This document shows positions 12,116 to 24,078 of a stretch of 64,000 nucleotides of DNA, one piece after another. The stretch's first letter is position 1. Every line of letters begins with the position of its first letter. Source of the DNA: Polytrichum commune (lineage: Eukaryota; Streptophyta; Polytrichopsida; Polytrichales; Polytrichaceae); assembly GCA_950295325.1 (NCBI GenBank), contig OX485806.1:52883169-52947168 (forward strand). The letters run 5' to 3'. A program made the translations under genes and the position numbers. The notes beneath the pieces were generated by a model. It searched no databases. It was not told the DNA's origin and saw nothing but the letters and a program-made list of their open reading frames with translations.

Positions 12116-15100
12116 TGTGAGTCCAATATGGTGCTCACATGTTAACTCAATCACAAAAATTACTAAAACCTTAATAGTGTGTTTTCTTGAATAGTCAAAA
12201 AGATTAGAAAAAGGGTGAGGAGTTAAAGTCTAGATTAAATTGAGTTAAGCGGTGAGTTAGGAGTTATGCAAGGCAAGAGGCCTAGGAGAATTAATGGTGG
12301 ATCAAGTAAGTAGTTAAGTGTGAGTTCTAGGGGGAGGTAAAATTAACTAAGGTAATGGGGAAGTGGAGTCTTACAAGGGGAAGGCCAAGAAAAGAGGCCT
12401 AACCCCGTTTTTTCTTTTCGGGCAACCCAAAAGATGCCAGGCAACGCAAGAAAAAAGGAAGAAGCTTGGAGGGGTCTCGGGAGGCAAGGAAAAAACGTTC
12501 ATTATGCAAGAGTGAGGAGAGGAACCTTTAGAGGAGAGGCAAAGCCCTGCCTCGGAGGGGATTGAGGCAAAAGAGAAGGAGGGGCCATGCCGAAGCCGTG
12601 CCGCCGAGCGTAAGGTAGCACTTCAGGGCGCTGTGAAGAACAACGGATAAGAAAAGGGAGTTGTCAGAATCGCTCGAGACCGGGTCGAACGGGTGTTGGA
12701 GAGACACACCATCACGGAGGATGGCTGGAGGCGGAGCAAGTTTTGTGCATCAGGGGAGAGGGAGTGAAGTAGCGGCAGCGGCAAAGGGAAGGCATACATA
12801 GACGCGGGGCTCGGCTGGATCAATCGGTTGTCGTTCGAATGATGGGTGAAGCAAAGGTTGCAAGAGCTATGCAACAAAGGAAGGCATCGGAAGAGCTTTG
12901 AAGAGATCGCCTTCGCGGCTAATGTGAGTCGACATGTGTGAAATCAAACTAGTCGGTAAGCAAATCAAGGTAGGATGCGGTAGGGAGTGGGGGTTTAGAA
13001 ATGGAGTAGGAACGGGGATTAACTGCGTTAGGAAGGTCGGTGTGAGCCCAAATAAGGTGCCCACATGTATGTTAAACCTTAAAAGTTGTTAGGATTTGAT
13101 TTGGAAATTACATTAGTTATTCAAAAAGATAAAAAGAGTGAGACGTTGAATTTAGGTTTGAGTTGAGTTAAAGTGTTATGTGGGAATTACTTTGGGCTTG
13201 AGGTTAGAAGTGTTGATGTGGGAATTAAGTAATTGTGGGTGAAGCTTGGAATCAGTTGAGATTGGACTTAAGTTAGTACTTGCCTTAGGTTGGTTGAGTG
13301 GGCCAAAGTATTATTTGTTTTAGGATCAGAGTTACACTGATTAGAGGGGGAGGGGCTTCTGTCCAAAGAGATTAGGTTCGGGAACTTCGGAGGGCCAGGA
13401 AGGGGGGGGGGGCTCCGAAATCGAGCGGAGGGTGCTAAAATTCTCTCTCTCCTGTTTGAATATGTGCGCCGAGAGGTTGGGCGGCGGAGCCCAAGGCACC
13501 TGATGTGAGGGGTGATACAAGTCTCCAAAAAGATGGTGGATGCCCAAACTAGATGTGAGAATCCTGGGGGTTTACAGGTGATTAGATTGTTGGGTTGTAA
13601 TTTGATTGCTGGGATTGAGCTAAGGGGAATTAGCGGCTCCCTGAGAGCGAGGCAGCCAGTTTAGGAGGCTTGGCACCGGACAAATCTAAGGCCAGGGAGG
13701 CAAGTGTGACTGATTGGAAGGGAGCACACACATAAGATGGCAAGGGGGCTACATTGTATGGAATTCGGGGAATGCAACTGTTTATGCACTGGAGATAGAC
13801 GCTGTCAGTAACCGAGGTGAGATCAGGGCTGGAAATGCACAACTGCAACAAGGTGAGGCCTTAGCCTTGAGGATAGCACTGCTTGGTTTGAAGGGCAGGG
13901 AGTAAGTGAAGGGCGGAGCAGTCCCTCGGTGCGGGGGGGGGGGCAGAATCCCACTGGGCAAAGCAGCTTGGGAGCGGAGCAGTACACGCCAATTGTGACT
14001 TCCACTTACAATGCTACTGCTGAATTCCACAGTTGGGATAGGAGTGAGATTCAGAAGAGAAGACCGAGACAGACTGGGCTGAAGACGTTGCAATCGTCGA
14101 TACAAGAGCGATGGCTGGGTCTAGCGCTTCGGTGGGACTGAGGGAGTGATCTCCTCGGAGAGGAGAGCAGTTGGAGGCAACGGACGGGGAGGAGGTGCCA
14201 CGTGGGCTTCGAGCTGCCAAGGCCAACCGAGAGGACCATGGGGATCAGAACCAGGAGCCTTCCGGCTACCGACACTGCAGTGTATGAGACAGGGGACTTG
14301 CTGGGTCAAGGAGGTAACAAGTGAGGCAGGGGAACTAAAGGGATAGGTGTGAGCTCACATTGGTTAGAGGGGTGGGTTTAGATTACCGCCTTATTAAGGG
14401 AGCTGGGTTAAGTGTGGCATTAAGCCAATAGTGACTTGGCATTAGTACATTAGGATTTGAGGATAGCAATGGTAGGAGGGGTTATGGTTTAGTACTTGCA
14501 TGTAACGACTGATGAGCATAGGGTAGTAGAGTATTTATCAAAACTTGAATCCTGGGCCAAATAAATAAAGGTTGTGTGCTAATAACTGGTGTTGAATAAG
14601 CGGAACACTCAGTGTGATAGTTGGTGAGGAGAAGAAAGGGCATGTTGGCCTTAGACGTCCACCGGACTACAACGCATAAGGGTGGGGGTTTAGGGCTGAC
14701 AGTTGGAAACCAGAGATCTAGGTCAGAGAGGAGGAACGAGGGAGTCTATGTCTTTTGACAGACCGCTTCCGTTTTGAATGGCAACCTCGCTTCCCTCGTC
14801 AAGAGCCATAACCGCCTGTGGGTTGGGAAACAAGTATGCATTCTCTCAAGGAGGAACCTCTATCGTAGCATCTAGGTTGATAGGATTATGCACTAAAGGC
14901 ATCAAGGTGTTGCAAGCTGAGGATTCATGCATGAATTAAGTACACGGTGTTGTATGGTCGGCATTGGACCGGTAAGAGCAAGTCTCAGTATCAAGGATTG
15001 TTGCACTCCGAAGGTCTCAATCCCCTTTGCTACCTATTGAGGTCTTGCCTCGATTGGAGTGATGGAGGTGTGAGTCAGTGACTGTAGTGCTATGGGGACC

Positions 15101-16283
15101 CAGTTAGCTTGAGAATAAGAAAATACAACTAATGCTGACTGCGGACCAAGAGGTCCTACACTGAATTTTGGGGGGATGTTAGGAGCGGAAATCCCTATGA
15201 AGAGTCGGAAGCGGTGGATCAGTTGGGTTGTGTTACATCCTTGAACCAATGGTTAGAGGGGGAAAAATCCTCAGGATTGAAGCTAGTGGCGTTATAATAA
15301 TTGGGAAATTTGAAGTCTTATCTATGGCAAGGAGAATTGACCATGGACCAAGAGGTATATGAGTGGTGAGAGCAGGCAACGTGGTCAGAATTAAACGAAT
15401 AAGAGAACTCACATCAATCTTGAGGGTAGGATCTCGTTAGGTAGTCATTCAGCTCCAGGCAAAACGGCAATCAGGAGGATCTGGGAACCCCGAACCTCGA
15501 ATCATGCCGCTTGGAGTTAGATAAGGTTGTAGTGTCGAGTCGGATGTTCACTTGGTAAGGAACCGAAGAGGAGTTTGATGGCCATAATGGGATTTTTTCC
15601 ATGCTACTGTGGTGAATTTGGTTGTATGTGATCAATAGGGTAGAGGGAGGGTTAGGTGTTTGGGGTGTCAGGTGTGGGGAAAAGTGGGGAAAGAAGAGTG
15701 ATGAATGTGAAGATGAGGAACTCTGTGAAGAGAGGAACACCAATTCGGACTACCAACTACTGCAGATCCCTACTATGCTGCCATCCGGTGTTGTCCAGGA
15801 CGGAACTGGGAGCAGGGCAAGGGCGTGGAGGATGAGGACACCCGCAATGGGTCCCAACGGCCAGCAATAGGAGGGACTCGCAGTCAAGAGGAGGACTGCA
15901 ACAACAGGGGTGGTCCCAGCCTTCTCATTAGTGCAACCTAGTGCATGGACGGCTAGTAGAGGACAGTATGGGAGGGGCAATGCCATTCACAACTTTTAGT
16001 CCTAGTTGGTGTGGTAAGTAGCGTAGTAGAATTAACTGGAGGTAGGAAAGGTGGGGAAGGCTTCTTTTCTTTCCATGAAACGATTGTTGAGATCAATCAT
16101 GACACAAGCATTTGTAAATGCTTGTGCATTCTTAAAATAAAAAGGTGTTATACACACCACTTCTCCCCCTTCACATGGATTGAATTTGCACTTGCTTATG
16201 AGGATGTTAGGTTTAGGATGTGGCACATGATCTCCCACCCGGACTAGGACGCAATTGAAGGGTGGGGGTGATTGTGGCTCACA
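12116..16283 (+). mobile_element. gypsy-type solo LTR (outer), TSD GTTGA, split by a nested LTR
   Basis: The block starts TGTGAGTCCAATATGGTGCT and ends GGGTGATTGTGGCTCACA. It is flanked by GTTGA at 12,111-12,115 and GTTGA at 16,284-16,288. The ends match the LTR family of 22,412-24,055 and 26,244-27,574: start TGTGAGCCC, and near the end CACCCGGACTA(G/C)GACGC followed by GGGTGGGGG. A second LTR of the family sits inside it at 13,041-14,701. Without the nested copy it is about 2.5 kb, longer than its relatives, so it may hold further unrecognised insertions or tandem growth. ORFs inside it are incidental. Confidence 0.8.
13041..14701 (+). mobile_element. gypsy-type solo LTR (nested), TSD-like GTCGG/GTTGG
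   Basis: It starts TGTGAGCCCAAATAAGGTGC and ends GGGGGTTTAGGGCTGACA. The flanks are GTCGG (13,036-13,040) and GTTGG (14,702-14,706), a 5-bp duplication with one mismatch. At 1661 bp it is close in length to the relative at 22,412-24,055 and shares that copy's last 25 bases nearly exactly. It lies inside the older LTR at 12,116-16,283. It carries two long G runs (about 13,395 and 13,937). The many short ORFs between 13,268 and 14,346 reflect GC content, not genes. Confidence 0.8.
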
Positions 16284-16288
16284 GTTGA

Positions 16289-16926
16289 GGAATTTCTTAA
16301 GAGAATCTATGTGTTTGAATCTATGTTGTGTAAAATATAGAATCAATCTAGAAGTCTTTGATTTTTGTAGTAAATATAGCCTTATTGTGTATATGTAACC
16401 TATATCGAGTACCTTTGTAAGAAGATGATCCTAATTGTTTTTCCATTAACATAAGGCATTTAGATAGTTTCTTTCAACCATTTCTCAAGTGTACTCCTTA
16501 AGACTTGAACTTTTAAGTTTAGTGTGTTTTAAGTTTTAGATGAATAATTTTAGACTTTTCATATAAAGTTTTACTACAATCTCAATTTAAATCCATAAAA
16601 TTTGATTGTCTTACAAGGTGTCTATGGCACATCCAATATTTGTTCATACATATGACAATAAGATTTAAAAATTCTTGATGGTGAAACTAGTAGCAAAAAC
16701 ATAACAATAGTGTAGATTGGATCATTGATTATGAAGGCTTCAAATGTATATATGAATAAATAATAATAATATAAGTCTTGATAGATCTCTGATGCAATAA
16801 AATCTACACCACAAATTTTCAAGAGAGAAGTTGAGCCCAAATGAGAAAGTAATAATACAAATACTAAATCACCGCCTTAAAGACAATGCTGGTGAAAGAG
16901 TTTACACTGGATTATGTGACGGTGCG
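16289..16926. other. AT-rich spacer, no gene seen
   Basis: Sequence between the TSD of the outer solo LTR and the copia 5' LTR. It has no frame or repeat that I could support. Confidence 0.4.
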
Positions 16927-17744
16927 TGTTGCAACCCTTGCTAGTCTTCCTTAACTTAGCTTGACCGCTTTCCAACCTAGCAAGTGCCACGAGCGCTAAC
17001 CTACACATCCCACGCACATGCATGGTTAGCTCCCAAAAACCGCGGACCTCCAAGCTCATGGCTTGGTCACCAAACCCTCCTACTCATGCATTTGGGACTC
17101 TCCCCTTAGTAGGTAGCCCATGGCTAAGGTGGACATCCATCCATGGAAGTCCACTATTGAGTTGATCATCATGTTGCCAAAACAACACTACAACTACCAA
17201 TTGCCAAGTGTGCTCCAGGGGGGGGTCAGTCAGCTAAGCCGCCTCACCCATATAAGCCTCTAGGACTTTGGGCAGGGGCCCTACCCCACCATCAAGTATC
17301 CTTTTGTCTCTCTACAAGGGTTGGGGCCAAGTGGACATTTTCCCTTAGCCGCTGGGGCTAGAACCCCCCCAGCAGCTTCAGACCACCATAACTTCTACAT
17401 ATGATGTCTGATGCTATCAACTAACCACTTTATTATCATCTAGTCTTTGTGTAGATTATGATGGACACCTCACTTGCCCCATTTGGGCAAATATTAAGGA
17501 AGTTATGGCTCTTCAAACCTTGGCAGTCCCGGGCACCACTCCCAGGGTGTTGTCCCACTCATGGCCTTAGCCTCATGACTCTTAGTCTCCATGGGTGAAA
17601 GGCATTCTCAACGCCCGGGGCCCTCACCCACACTAAGAGTACTTGGGCCCTCTCACCAATGGCGCCACAAGTCCCGGGTGTCACTCCGGGGTCCCCCTTG
17701 TGCCCATGGTGTTGCGGGCACTCCTCATGGAGAGGTGCGCGACA
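16927..17744 (+). mobile_element. 5' LTR of a copia element
   Basis: It starts TGTTGCAACCCTTGCTAG and ends CTCATGGAGAGGTGCGCGACA. The edges were set by comparison with the solo LTR of the same family at 1547-2359, where homology stops exactly at a TSD. At about 818 bp it is of ordinary length for a plant LTR. It is followed on the same strand by a decayed copia gag-pol, so it is the 5' LTR. No clear primer-binding site of the usual initiator-Met type was seen after 17,744, and no 3' LTR of this element was found in the window. Confidence 0.8.
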
Positions 17745-19683
17745 GTGCGTTTGATACACAAGATGTCAAATCGCAAGGAGAAGGACCTTCAAGGTGACAA
17801 TGCCGCCATAGTATTGCGACAAAGCAAAGGTGACAACTCATTTTTGCGCCAAGGTATAAAATTGTGTTTCCATTGGGGCAAACCAAACCACATTGTATAT
17901 TTTTGCTACAAAGCAAAGACCAAAGAGCGAGAAAATGAAAAAAATACAATAACAATAACAATTATGCATTTGTACTGCGTAATGAAGCACATTCTAGTAG
18001 TGTGTGCAAGTGAATCATGGATGTGAAAGCATCCAAACACACAACTTCGCATAAACCTCATTTAGCACATATGAAGTAATCACTCCATGCAATGTGCAGT
18101 TGAGTGATTATAGAGTTGTCAAAGCCATCCAATGGGATCCATTGTCGTGGAGACAATCTTGAAAAGTAATATCAAATGATTTCATATCAAAAATGCGTTT
18201 CATGTATCCAAATTATATGCCAATTTGTTGTCGGTGAGCAAACTTATGACAAGAAGTTTGAAGGTGCAATTCAATCTAAACAAATGCATTGTAAAATCCT
18301 ACAACAATGAAGACATTGCAATTGTATCACTAGAAAACAACTTGTACAAAATACATTTTGTCAAGGTATATAAAGTGGATGCGGCCAATTTGGTGCAATC
18401 AAGTTTTCGCACCACTGCCTTACCCATTTGAACATGAAAGGTATGCATACATTACAAAATATGGTGGGTGACATGAGTCTTGGCAAAAACATTTGTCCCA
18501 AATTATTGTTTAATTGCGAAGCGTGCATCAAAGACAAACAACACAAGGTTGAATTTCCAAATGAAGGGGGCAAGTGAGAGACCAAACCTTTGGAAATTGT
18601 GCATTCTAGCGTATAAAGCCCCATGAGGACCACATCTATAGGCGGTGCAAGGTCATTCATGACCTTCATTGACAATTTCTCAAGGTTGGTGTGGTTGTAT
18701 GTGTTAAAATCCAGAGGAGACTGCTTTGAATTTAACGCATTCATAGAGATGCAATCGGAGTACAAAATCAAGGCATTTTGGTTGAACAATGGCGTGGGGT
18801 TTGATCTTAAGGCCTTCAATCATTTCTTGGAGGACCATGCTATCAAAAAATAAACATCCACCTTGCACATGCCTCAACAAAACGATGTGGTGGAACAAGA
18901 AAATTGCACCATCATGCATTTACACAAGAAACCGATGTCCAACAAGGACATTGGATTTCATTACGCCCAAGGAAACATGGAGTAGAAAATGACTTTGTAT
19001 TTCACACATGCATATGTTACCACATGTAAAAATGGCTAAATTCTATGCAAAGGGCACAAAATGTTTGTTATTGGGTTATGTGAGGGAAGTAAGGCCTATA
19101 GGCTAATGTATTTGAAAACTAAAAATATCATAAATAAAAGAGACGTTGTATTCATGAAGGATAGCACGAGCATTGGAAACAATTTGGAGATGCATTCGAG
19201 TAGAAAAATAGGCCCTATGGCGGTCGTTATGGACAAATATTCCGAATCATCTTTATGTGATGATGATGAAGAACATGAGGAGATAATGGAAAATCATTTG
19301 GTTGCAAATAAAGAACTAATGAAAATATCTACGGAGAATGATGATTGCATTGAGGAATTTGGCAAAGATGGAAGATATCCTAAGAAATAGCAGCGCCCGC
19401 CCAGAAAATGCTGGAAGAATCACATTCTACCCCAACATAGCGAAGAACAGGCCGATGTAGCATGTTTTAATGATCATTTGAATTTGTGTGAAGTTTTGAG
19501 ACTTGAAAATGCAAGCAAATGGGAGGCCACAATGCAAAAGGACTACAACTCGATTATGGCCAACAACATGTGGAAAATAACCAACCTTCCAAAAGATTGC
19601 AAGTGTGTAAGATGCAAATAGGTGTTCAACATCAACAAGGATGTATTGGATAGAATCCTTAGGTATGAAGCACGGTTAGTTTA
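17745..19683 (+). pseudogene. Ty1/copia gag-protease-integrase-RT remnant, 5' part
   Basis: A series of plus-strand frames gives copia motifs in the normal order. They are a zinc-knuckle-like segment (LCFHWGKPNHIVYFC at about 17,858, second Cys lost); the NLLSVSKLMTRS segment typical of the protease-integrase junction (about 18,220); and a pre-integrase segment (HLNMKGMHTLQ, then CEACIKDKQHK). The integrase core follows with FIDNFSRLVWLYVLKSRG (about 18,665), NNGVGF in place of DNGxEF, and PQQNDVVEQENCTI in place of PQQNGVAERxNRTI. The start of RT (KWEATMQKDYNSI, KWVFNI with TGG changed to TAG, DRILRYEARLV) ends at about 19,680. At least six stops and the altered catalytic residues show it is non-functional. 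The frame is broken at the Val codon after EARL by a solo LTR. Confidence 0.8.
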
Positions 19684-21565
19684 TGCAATTCAATTTTTGC
19701 TATAGTTGAAATAAACCAAAATCTATGGTAGATTCTCAAAGAAGGTGACTATTGTTTATTACAAACATTTGTCACATTATAGTTCATTAATTAGAAAACA
19801 TGGTTTCTATCTTCACTCTAAAACCTCACTCAATAATTTTTTTTCTTCTTTCTTTCAAAGTTTCCTCTTAATATTTCTCATTCTGTATTATATGTGTGTC
19901 AATGGTTGTAAGTTTTCATCTCGTCATAAGATCATAGAACAATAATCTTTGAGTATCACAATTGTCTTGATAACCATTGGCCAATGCATCTTCAAACCAC
20001 ATCAATTTGATCATTAATTGGTCAAAGTTAATTCAATGTACTTGTTAATTCCAAAATTGAATCATACAACTAATAAAGAACATCAACGTCAAGCCATAGT
20101 CTTGGTTACCTTGCATAACTTGCAAAAATAACAACCAAGGTAACACACAAGATAATAGTTGATCTAATTAATCTGTATTTCATATTCAAAGTTCAAATTC
20201 TCTAGACTATATATCAACATAAAACTTGTAATTAATTCTAGGAAAATTTATGCCTAAATCTCTTTGACAATCCAAAGTTCATCCTGATTTAATTGACTCA
20301 AGCAATTTCAATCACTTGTTCATAGACATTTATTCATCACTTCAATTGATCGGGGGTTCATTCATTAAACTAACTTGACAATTTTTACTTCTACCAGCCT
20401 ATTGTATTTACTTCCACTATGGTTGAAGTTTATTTGTACAAATGATATTATATGTTTATTATATTTTTTTCTCATTGCCTCTCACAAGCTAAACAATAGG
20501 CTATAGTTTGATTTGCGACAAACGCTTAGCCTTTCAACATCCTCATATTGCTTATGCCTTTCACATGACTTAATCCATCAATGGATTCTTTCTCAAGTAC
20601 CCCTCAGGTCACCCTCACATGGAGACGATATATTTACTTAAATATAGGCTTCATTGGATTTCAACTCAATCAATACACCTTTGGTCGCTCAAAAATTCTG
20701 CCTATCGTGAATCTTGCCTAAAGTTAACTTTATTTCACTTTGAGGTAATTATTTTTTCATTTTTCTCTTGTTTTTTTATCACCTGCTTTGGCCAAAGATT
20801 TTGCATGTGTTTTTTAATTTAATTGGATTTTTTTGTCCATAATTCGGCTCAATTCCATTTCTTTGATGTTTTTATCCTTTGATTTCTATCTCTTCGATTA
20901 AAGAGATTTTCATTCAAACAATTATTTATTCCCACATCAAATTTCATACTCTTCATACATACCTTCAATTACTCAATAATATTCACGAATTCACACTCCA
21001 TTAATTGCGATATTAACACAAACAATAGTTTACCACGTCACTCTTATCATTTCATATTCACACTTTGAGTTGCTCAACTTTGCTCACATTCTCACTTAGT
21101 CAACTGCAACCTCAACAATGGAATTTTTTTTCACAACTCACATCACTCATCAAAATAAAAAATGGTTCAACCAGACTGCGGCCTTTCAATAAGCTTTTGA
21201 TTCAAAATAACAATGTGCTTCCTTAGAAATTGGTAACCCGCAATCACTGCGGTGATTACCCAAATTACACAAAATATAGTTTGGTAAATTTATGTATTAT
21301 TAAGTAATATTCTTGGCCGCTCTCGGTGGTGAGGGAGACAAACCTATTAGTTTAACTCTGCCTTCAACAATGTTCAGAAACGTCTACCTATCTCTCTCCC
21401 CCCAACCTTTTTGGCTTGACAGAGACAATGATAGCTTACGTAACCAACTAGGGGCGCCTTAGCCCATGCCTATAGTTGACTATTTTCATTTATTTGGATG
21501 TTATTTCATCCTCTTACTACCTCATTACCCATAGTTTAACTATTTGGCCAAATATTCGGCTCACA
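19684..21565 (+). mobile_element. solo LTR inserted in the copia RT gene
   Basis: The block is homologous, in opposite orientation, to the solo LTR at 42,146-44,353. The shared run includes AACCATTGGCCAATGCATCTTCAA near the start and GGTAACCCGCAATCACTGCGGTG near the end. The end is GGCTCACA at 21,558-21,565, as in the relative; the start (TGCAATTC at 19,684) is less certain because it is diverged. The flanks GTTTA and GTAGC keep only part of a possible 5-bp TSD. The copia frame stops at EARLV before it and resumes at VAK after it, which confirms the insertion point. No coding capacity. Confidence 0.75.
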
Positions 21566-22235
21566 GTAGCAAAACTGATACTCTCAAATGATCAGGTGGA
21601 ATTTCAAACGAGACCTATGCTCCCGTGGCCAAATTTATCACCATTAAATTCGTCCTCATTGAAAGCGGCCATGGATTGGGAGATCCACACAATAGACGTA
21701 AAAACAATTTTTTGTGAGTGGAGTATTAGAGATGGAGATTTACATGGATCAATCAGAGGGTTTCGTACAAGAGGGGAAGGAACGCCTTGTGTGCAAACCC
21801 AAGAAAGTCATGTACATGTTAAAATAATCGCCGAGGACATGGTACCACCGTATTAACTCATTCTTCATCAACGAGGGTTATCATAGGAGCCAAGCGGATC
21901 AAGCATTGTAAGTCAAACAAGCGGGTGAATATTTGTCAATGGAAATCCTCTACGTGGATGATTTGATCATATTGGCAAGCAATGTAACCCAATCGAAGTG
22001 GCTAAAAAATGAGCTCAAAAAGATATTTGAGATGAGCGATATCGAAGAATTACATTATTTCCTAGGAGTGAAATTTGAGAGGAATAGAAAAGCCCATACC
22101 ATTACCTTGAACCAAAAATACTACATTGAAGAGGTCCTCAAGCATTTCAAAATAGAAGAATGCAAATTGGTTGGAATTTTGTTCGTTGCAAATTTAAAAT
22201 TGTTAAAAATTTTGGATGAGGAATTTGGGATTTAG
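21566..22235 (+). pseudogene. Ty1/copia reverse transcriptase remnant, 3' part
   Basis: This is the continuation of the RT gene begun at about 19,490. It reads NETYAPVAKF (about 21,610), then after several stops the frame 21,933-22,235 with the catalytic motif LYVDDLIILAS (about 21,950), then FEMSDIEELHYFLGVKFER and LNQKYYIEEVLKHF. YVDD is the copia form of the RT active site. The sequence ends at about 22,235 without a recognisable RNase H, where a gypsy-type 3' end and LTR take over. The element therefore lost its 3' end by truncation. Confidence 0.8.
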
Positions 22236-22371
22236 GGCCCTTATCTCATTCGTGAAGCATTTCCCAACAACTCACTGCAATTGGAAACACTCAATGGGGA
22301 GAGCTTCTCGACTTGCACATCAGGCAGTTGGTGCAAGGAGTACAGGGCATAAAATAACACTTACCGTCAAA

Positions 22372-22411
22372 GCAAAAGATTCTGGGTCCATCCCCTGATG
22401 GTCGCCAGTTA
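22372..22411 (+). other. 3' internal end of a gypsy-type element, directly before an LTR
   Basis: The stretch GATTCTGGGTCCATCCCC followed by TGATGGTCGCCAGTTA is nearly the same as the sequence next to the 3' LTR of the element at 26,244-33,258 (27,575-27,615, minus strand). It therefore marks the 3' end of an internal region. It is not purine-rich as a polypurine tract should be. Confidence 0.6.
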
Positions 22412-24055
22412 TGTAAGCCCAATATTGTGCTCCCATGTCTACCTAACTATTACAATTATTAAAACTTTAGAATTTGTGTGGTGTAATTAGCTTAAGGGGA
22501 TAACACAAAGTGATGTGTTAAAGTTTAGGCTTAGTTAATTTAAGTGTGAGGTTGGGTTATTAAAAAGGAAAAGACCAAAAGAAAAATGAGTGATGAAACT
22601 CAATTAGAATTTAAAACAAGGCCACGCTTAAGGGGGCTTGTTGCTAAGGGCATTGGGCATTTAGGCCTCGTGCACTATTCAATAAGGAAGGGGAGGGCTC
22701 ATTCTTGGCACGGCGAAATGGATCAGGACTGGATTTTTGGGCTCGGTTTTGGGGGTCCCTAGAAGCCTCGGAGCTGGGCTCATTGTTCTCTCTCTCAATG
22801 ATGCAACCGGAAGGCAGTCCGGGTAGGGCGAAGCCCTGGCAGATTTTCACTCTGTAGGAAGGGCTTGAGCATTAGAAACGTGGAACTGGGGACGAGAATG
22901 TGACCTGATGATGTAGAGGGAGCCGGAAGAAAGGCTCAGGGAATGGTTGCCTCTCCAGTGAGGAGGTCATGAAGAGTGAGGAGAGAAGTCAATGATAGAT
23001 TGGCTAAATCAACGAAAAAAGGTTCCCAGGTGCATTGACACTTGACGCCCACACAGGACAGGCTCAAAATCCTAGGGATTTGCATTCAGTCTCAAACACG
23101 AATTACACTGGGTAAACTCGGAATTCAAGATTCCTGATGCTGAAGGAGGCTACATAGTTCACTCAGTAGAAGTCGGCAGTTCATTCGGCGGCGCCAATAA
23201 TCACCCAACAAATCTAGTTGTTTGGTGGCAATCGACTCAAATAAACAGAGGTGATGTCGGGAGACCAGTAGGGTGAGGGATTCAGAAGTGAGGCAGTTGG
23301 GTGGATGGGTCTATCCCACACAAACATCAAGTTGATCCACATTCCCTGGGAGATCTTCTAAATGGAGAGAGGTCGAGGCTGCAATGCGGCAGGGACTCTT
23401 CCGCTACTGGGAGCATGATGGGAGGCTGTGAGGCAGTGGCAAGGCTGAGGTAAATCTGGAAGGGAAAAGGACTGTTGTAACCTCGAGGTAAGGAGTCTTA
23501 GCGTCTCACGAAGCTGGGAGGCATTCCCTTCAACTGCCGAGAGGGAACATAGTCGGAGAGGGGTACTAGGGAACAACTGTAACCAACTGAGGCCTTACAA
23601 GGAATGGTGGTTGGAAGTTGGCAATGTGGATTGAGAATTAAAGATAGGAATGAGGACCAGTGTGATGTGTGCTAGATAGACAATCATTTAGTTGATAATT
23701 CGGCAATTAGTGAGATTGACCTAGGCGGCATGAACAAGCTAACGTGTAATTAACACTGGTTCAAGGCCACTAGGGTACTATGAGAGTGAATGATTAGATT
23801 GGTAGGGTAAGCTATGAGACTTAAGAGCAACATAGAGCTCTATGGGTGATTGTGTGTGAGACTTACCACAGGGTAGTGGAGTGTTTATGAATACTTGAAC
23901 CCTTGGGGTATTGAATAAAAGGTTTTGTGTTTAACATTCACGTTGTCGGAGCATTGGGAGTTGAATCCCAAGGCCAAGGGTGCGAAACAAGTGCATGTGA
24001 GCCATAGGCTCTCACCCGGACTACGACGCTTAAGGATGGGGGTTTAGGGCTGACA
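22412..24055 (+). mobile_element. gypsy-type LTR of the TGTGAGCCC family
   Basis: It starts TGTAAGCCCAATATTGTGCT and ends GGGTTTAGGGCTGACA, about 1644 bp. An AATAAA lies about 135 bp before the end (about 23,921), and the CACCCGGACTACGACGC segment is shared with the other copies. It is preceded by the 3' internal end of the family and followed 4 bp later by a primer-binding site and leader of the same family. It is thus flanked by internal sequence on both sides rather than by TSDs. ORFs inside are incidental. Confidence 0.75.
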
Positions 24056-24059
24056 TAAA

Positions 24060-24078
24060 TGGTGCGTCCGCCGGGAGT
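24060..24078 (+). promoter_or_regulatory. primer-binding site
   Basis: TGGTGCGTCCGCCGGGAGT starts 4 bases after the LTR end. The same sequence follows the 5' LTR of the minus-strand element at 32,186-32,168. PBS sequences begin TGG to pair with the CCA end of a tRNA; I could not assign this one to a tRNA with confidence. Confidence 0.65.

Noticed and set aside
13268-14346. Cluster of overlapping ORFs in several frames
   Set aside because: They lie in an LTR with fixed ends and TSD-like flanks; GC-rich sequence alone opens these frames.
24060-24078. PBS-like sequence as part of a tRNA gene
   Set aside because: It lies 4 bp after an LTR end in two elements, and no cloverleaf can be formed around it.
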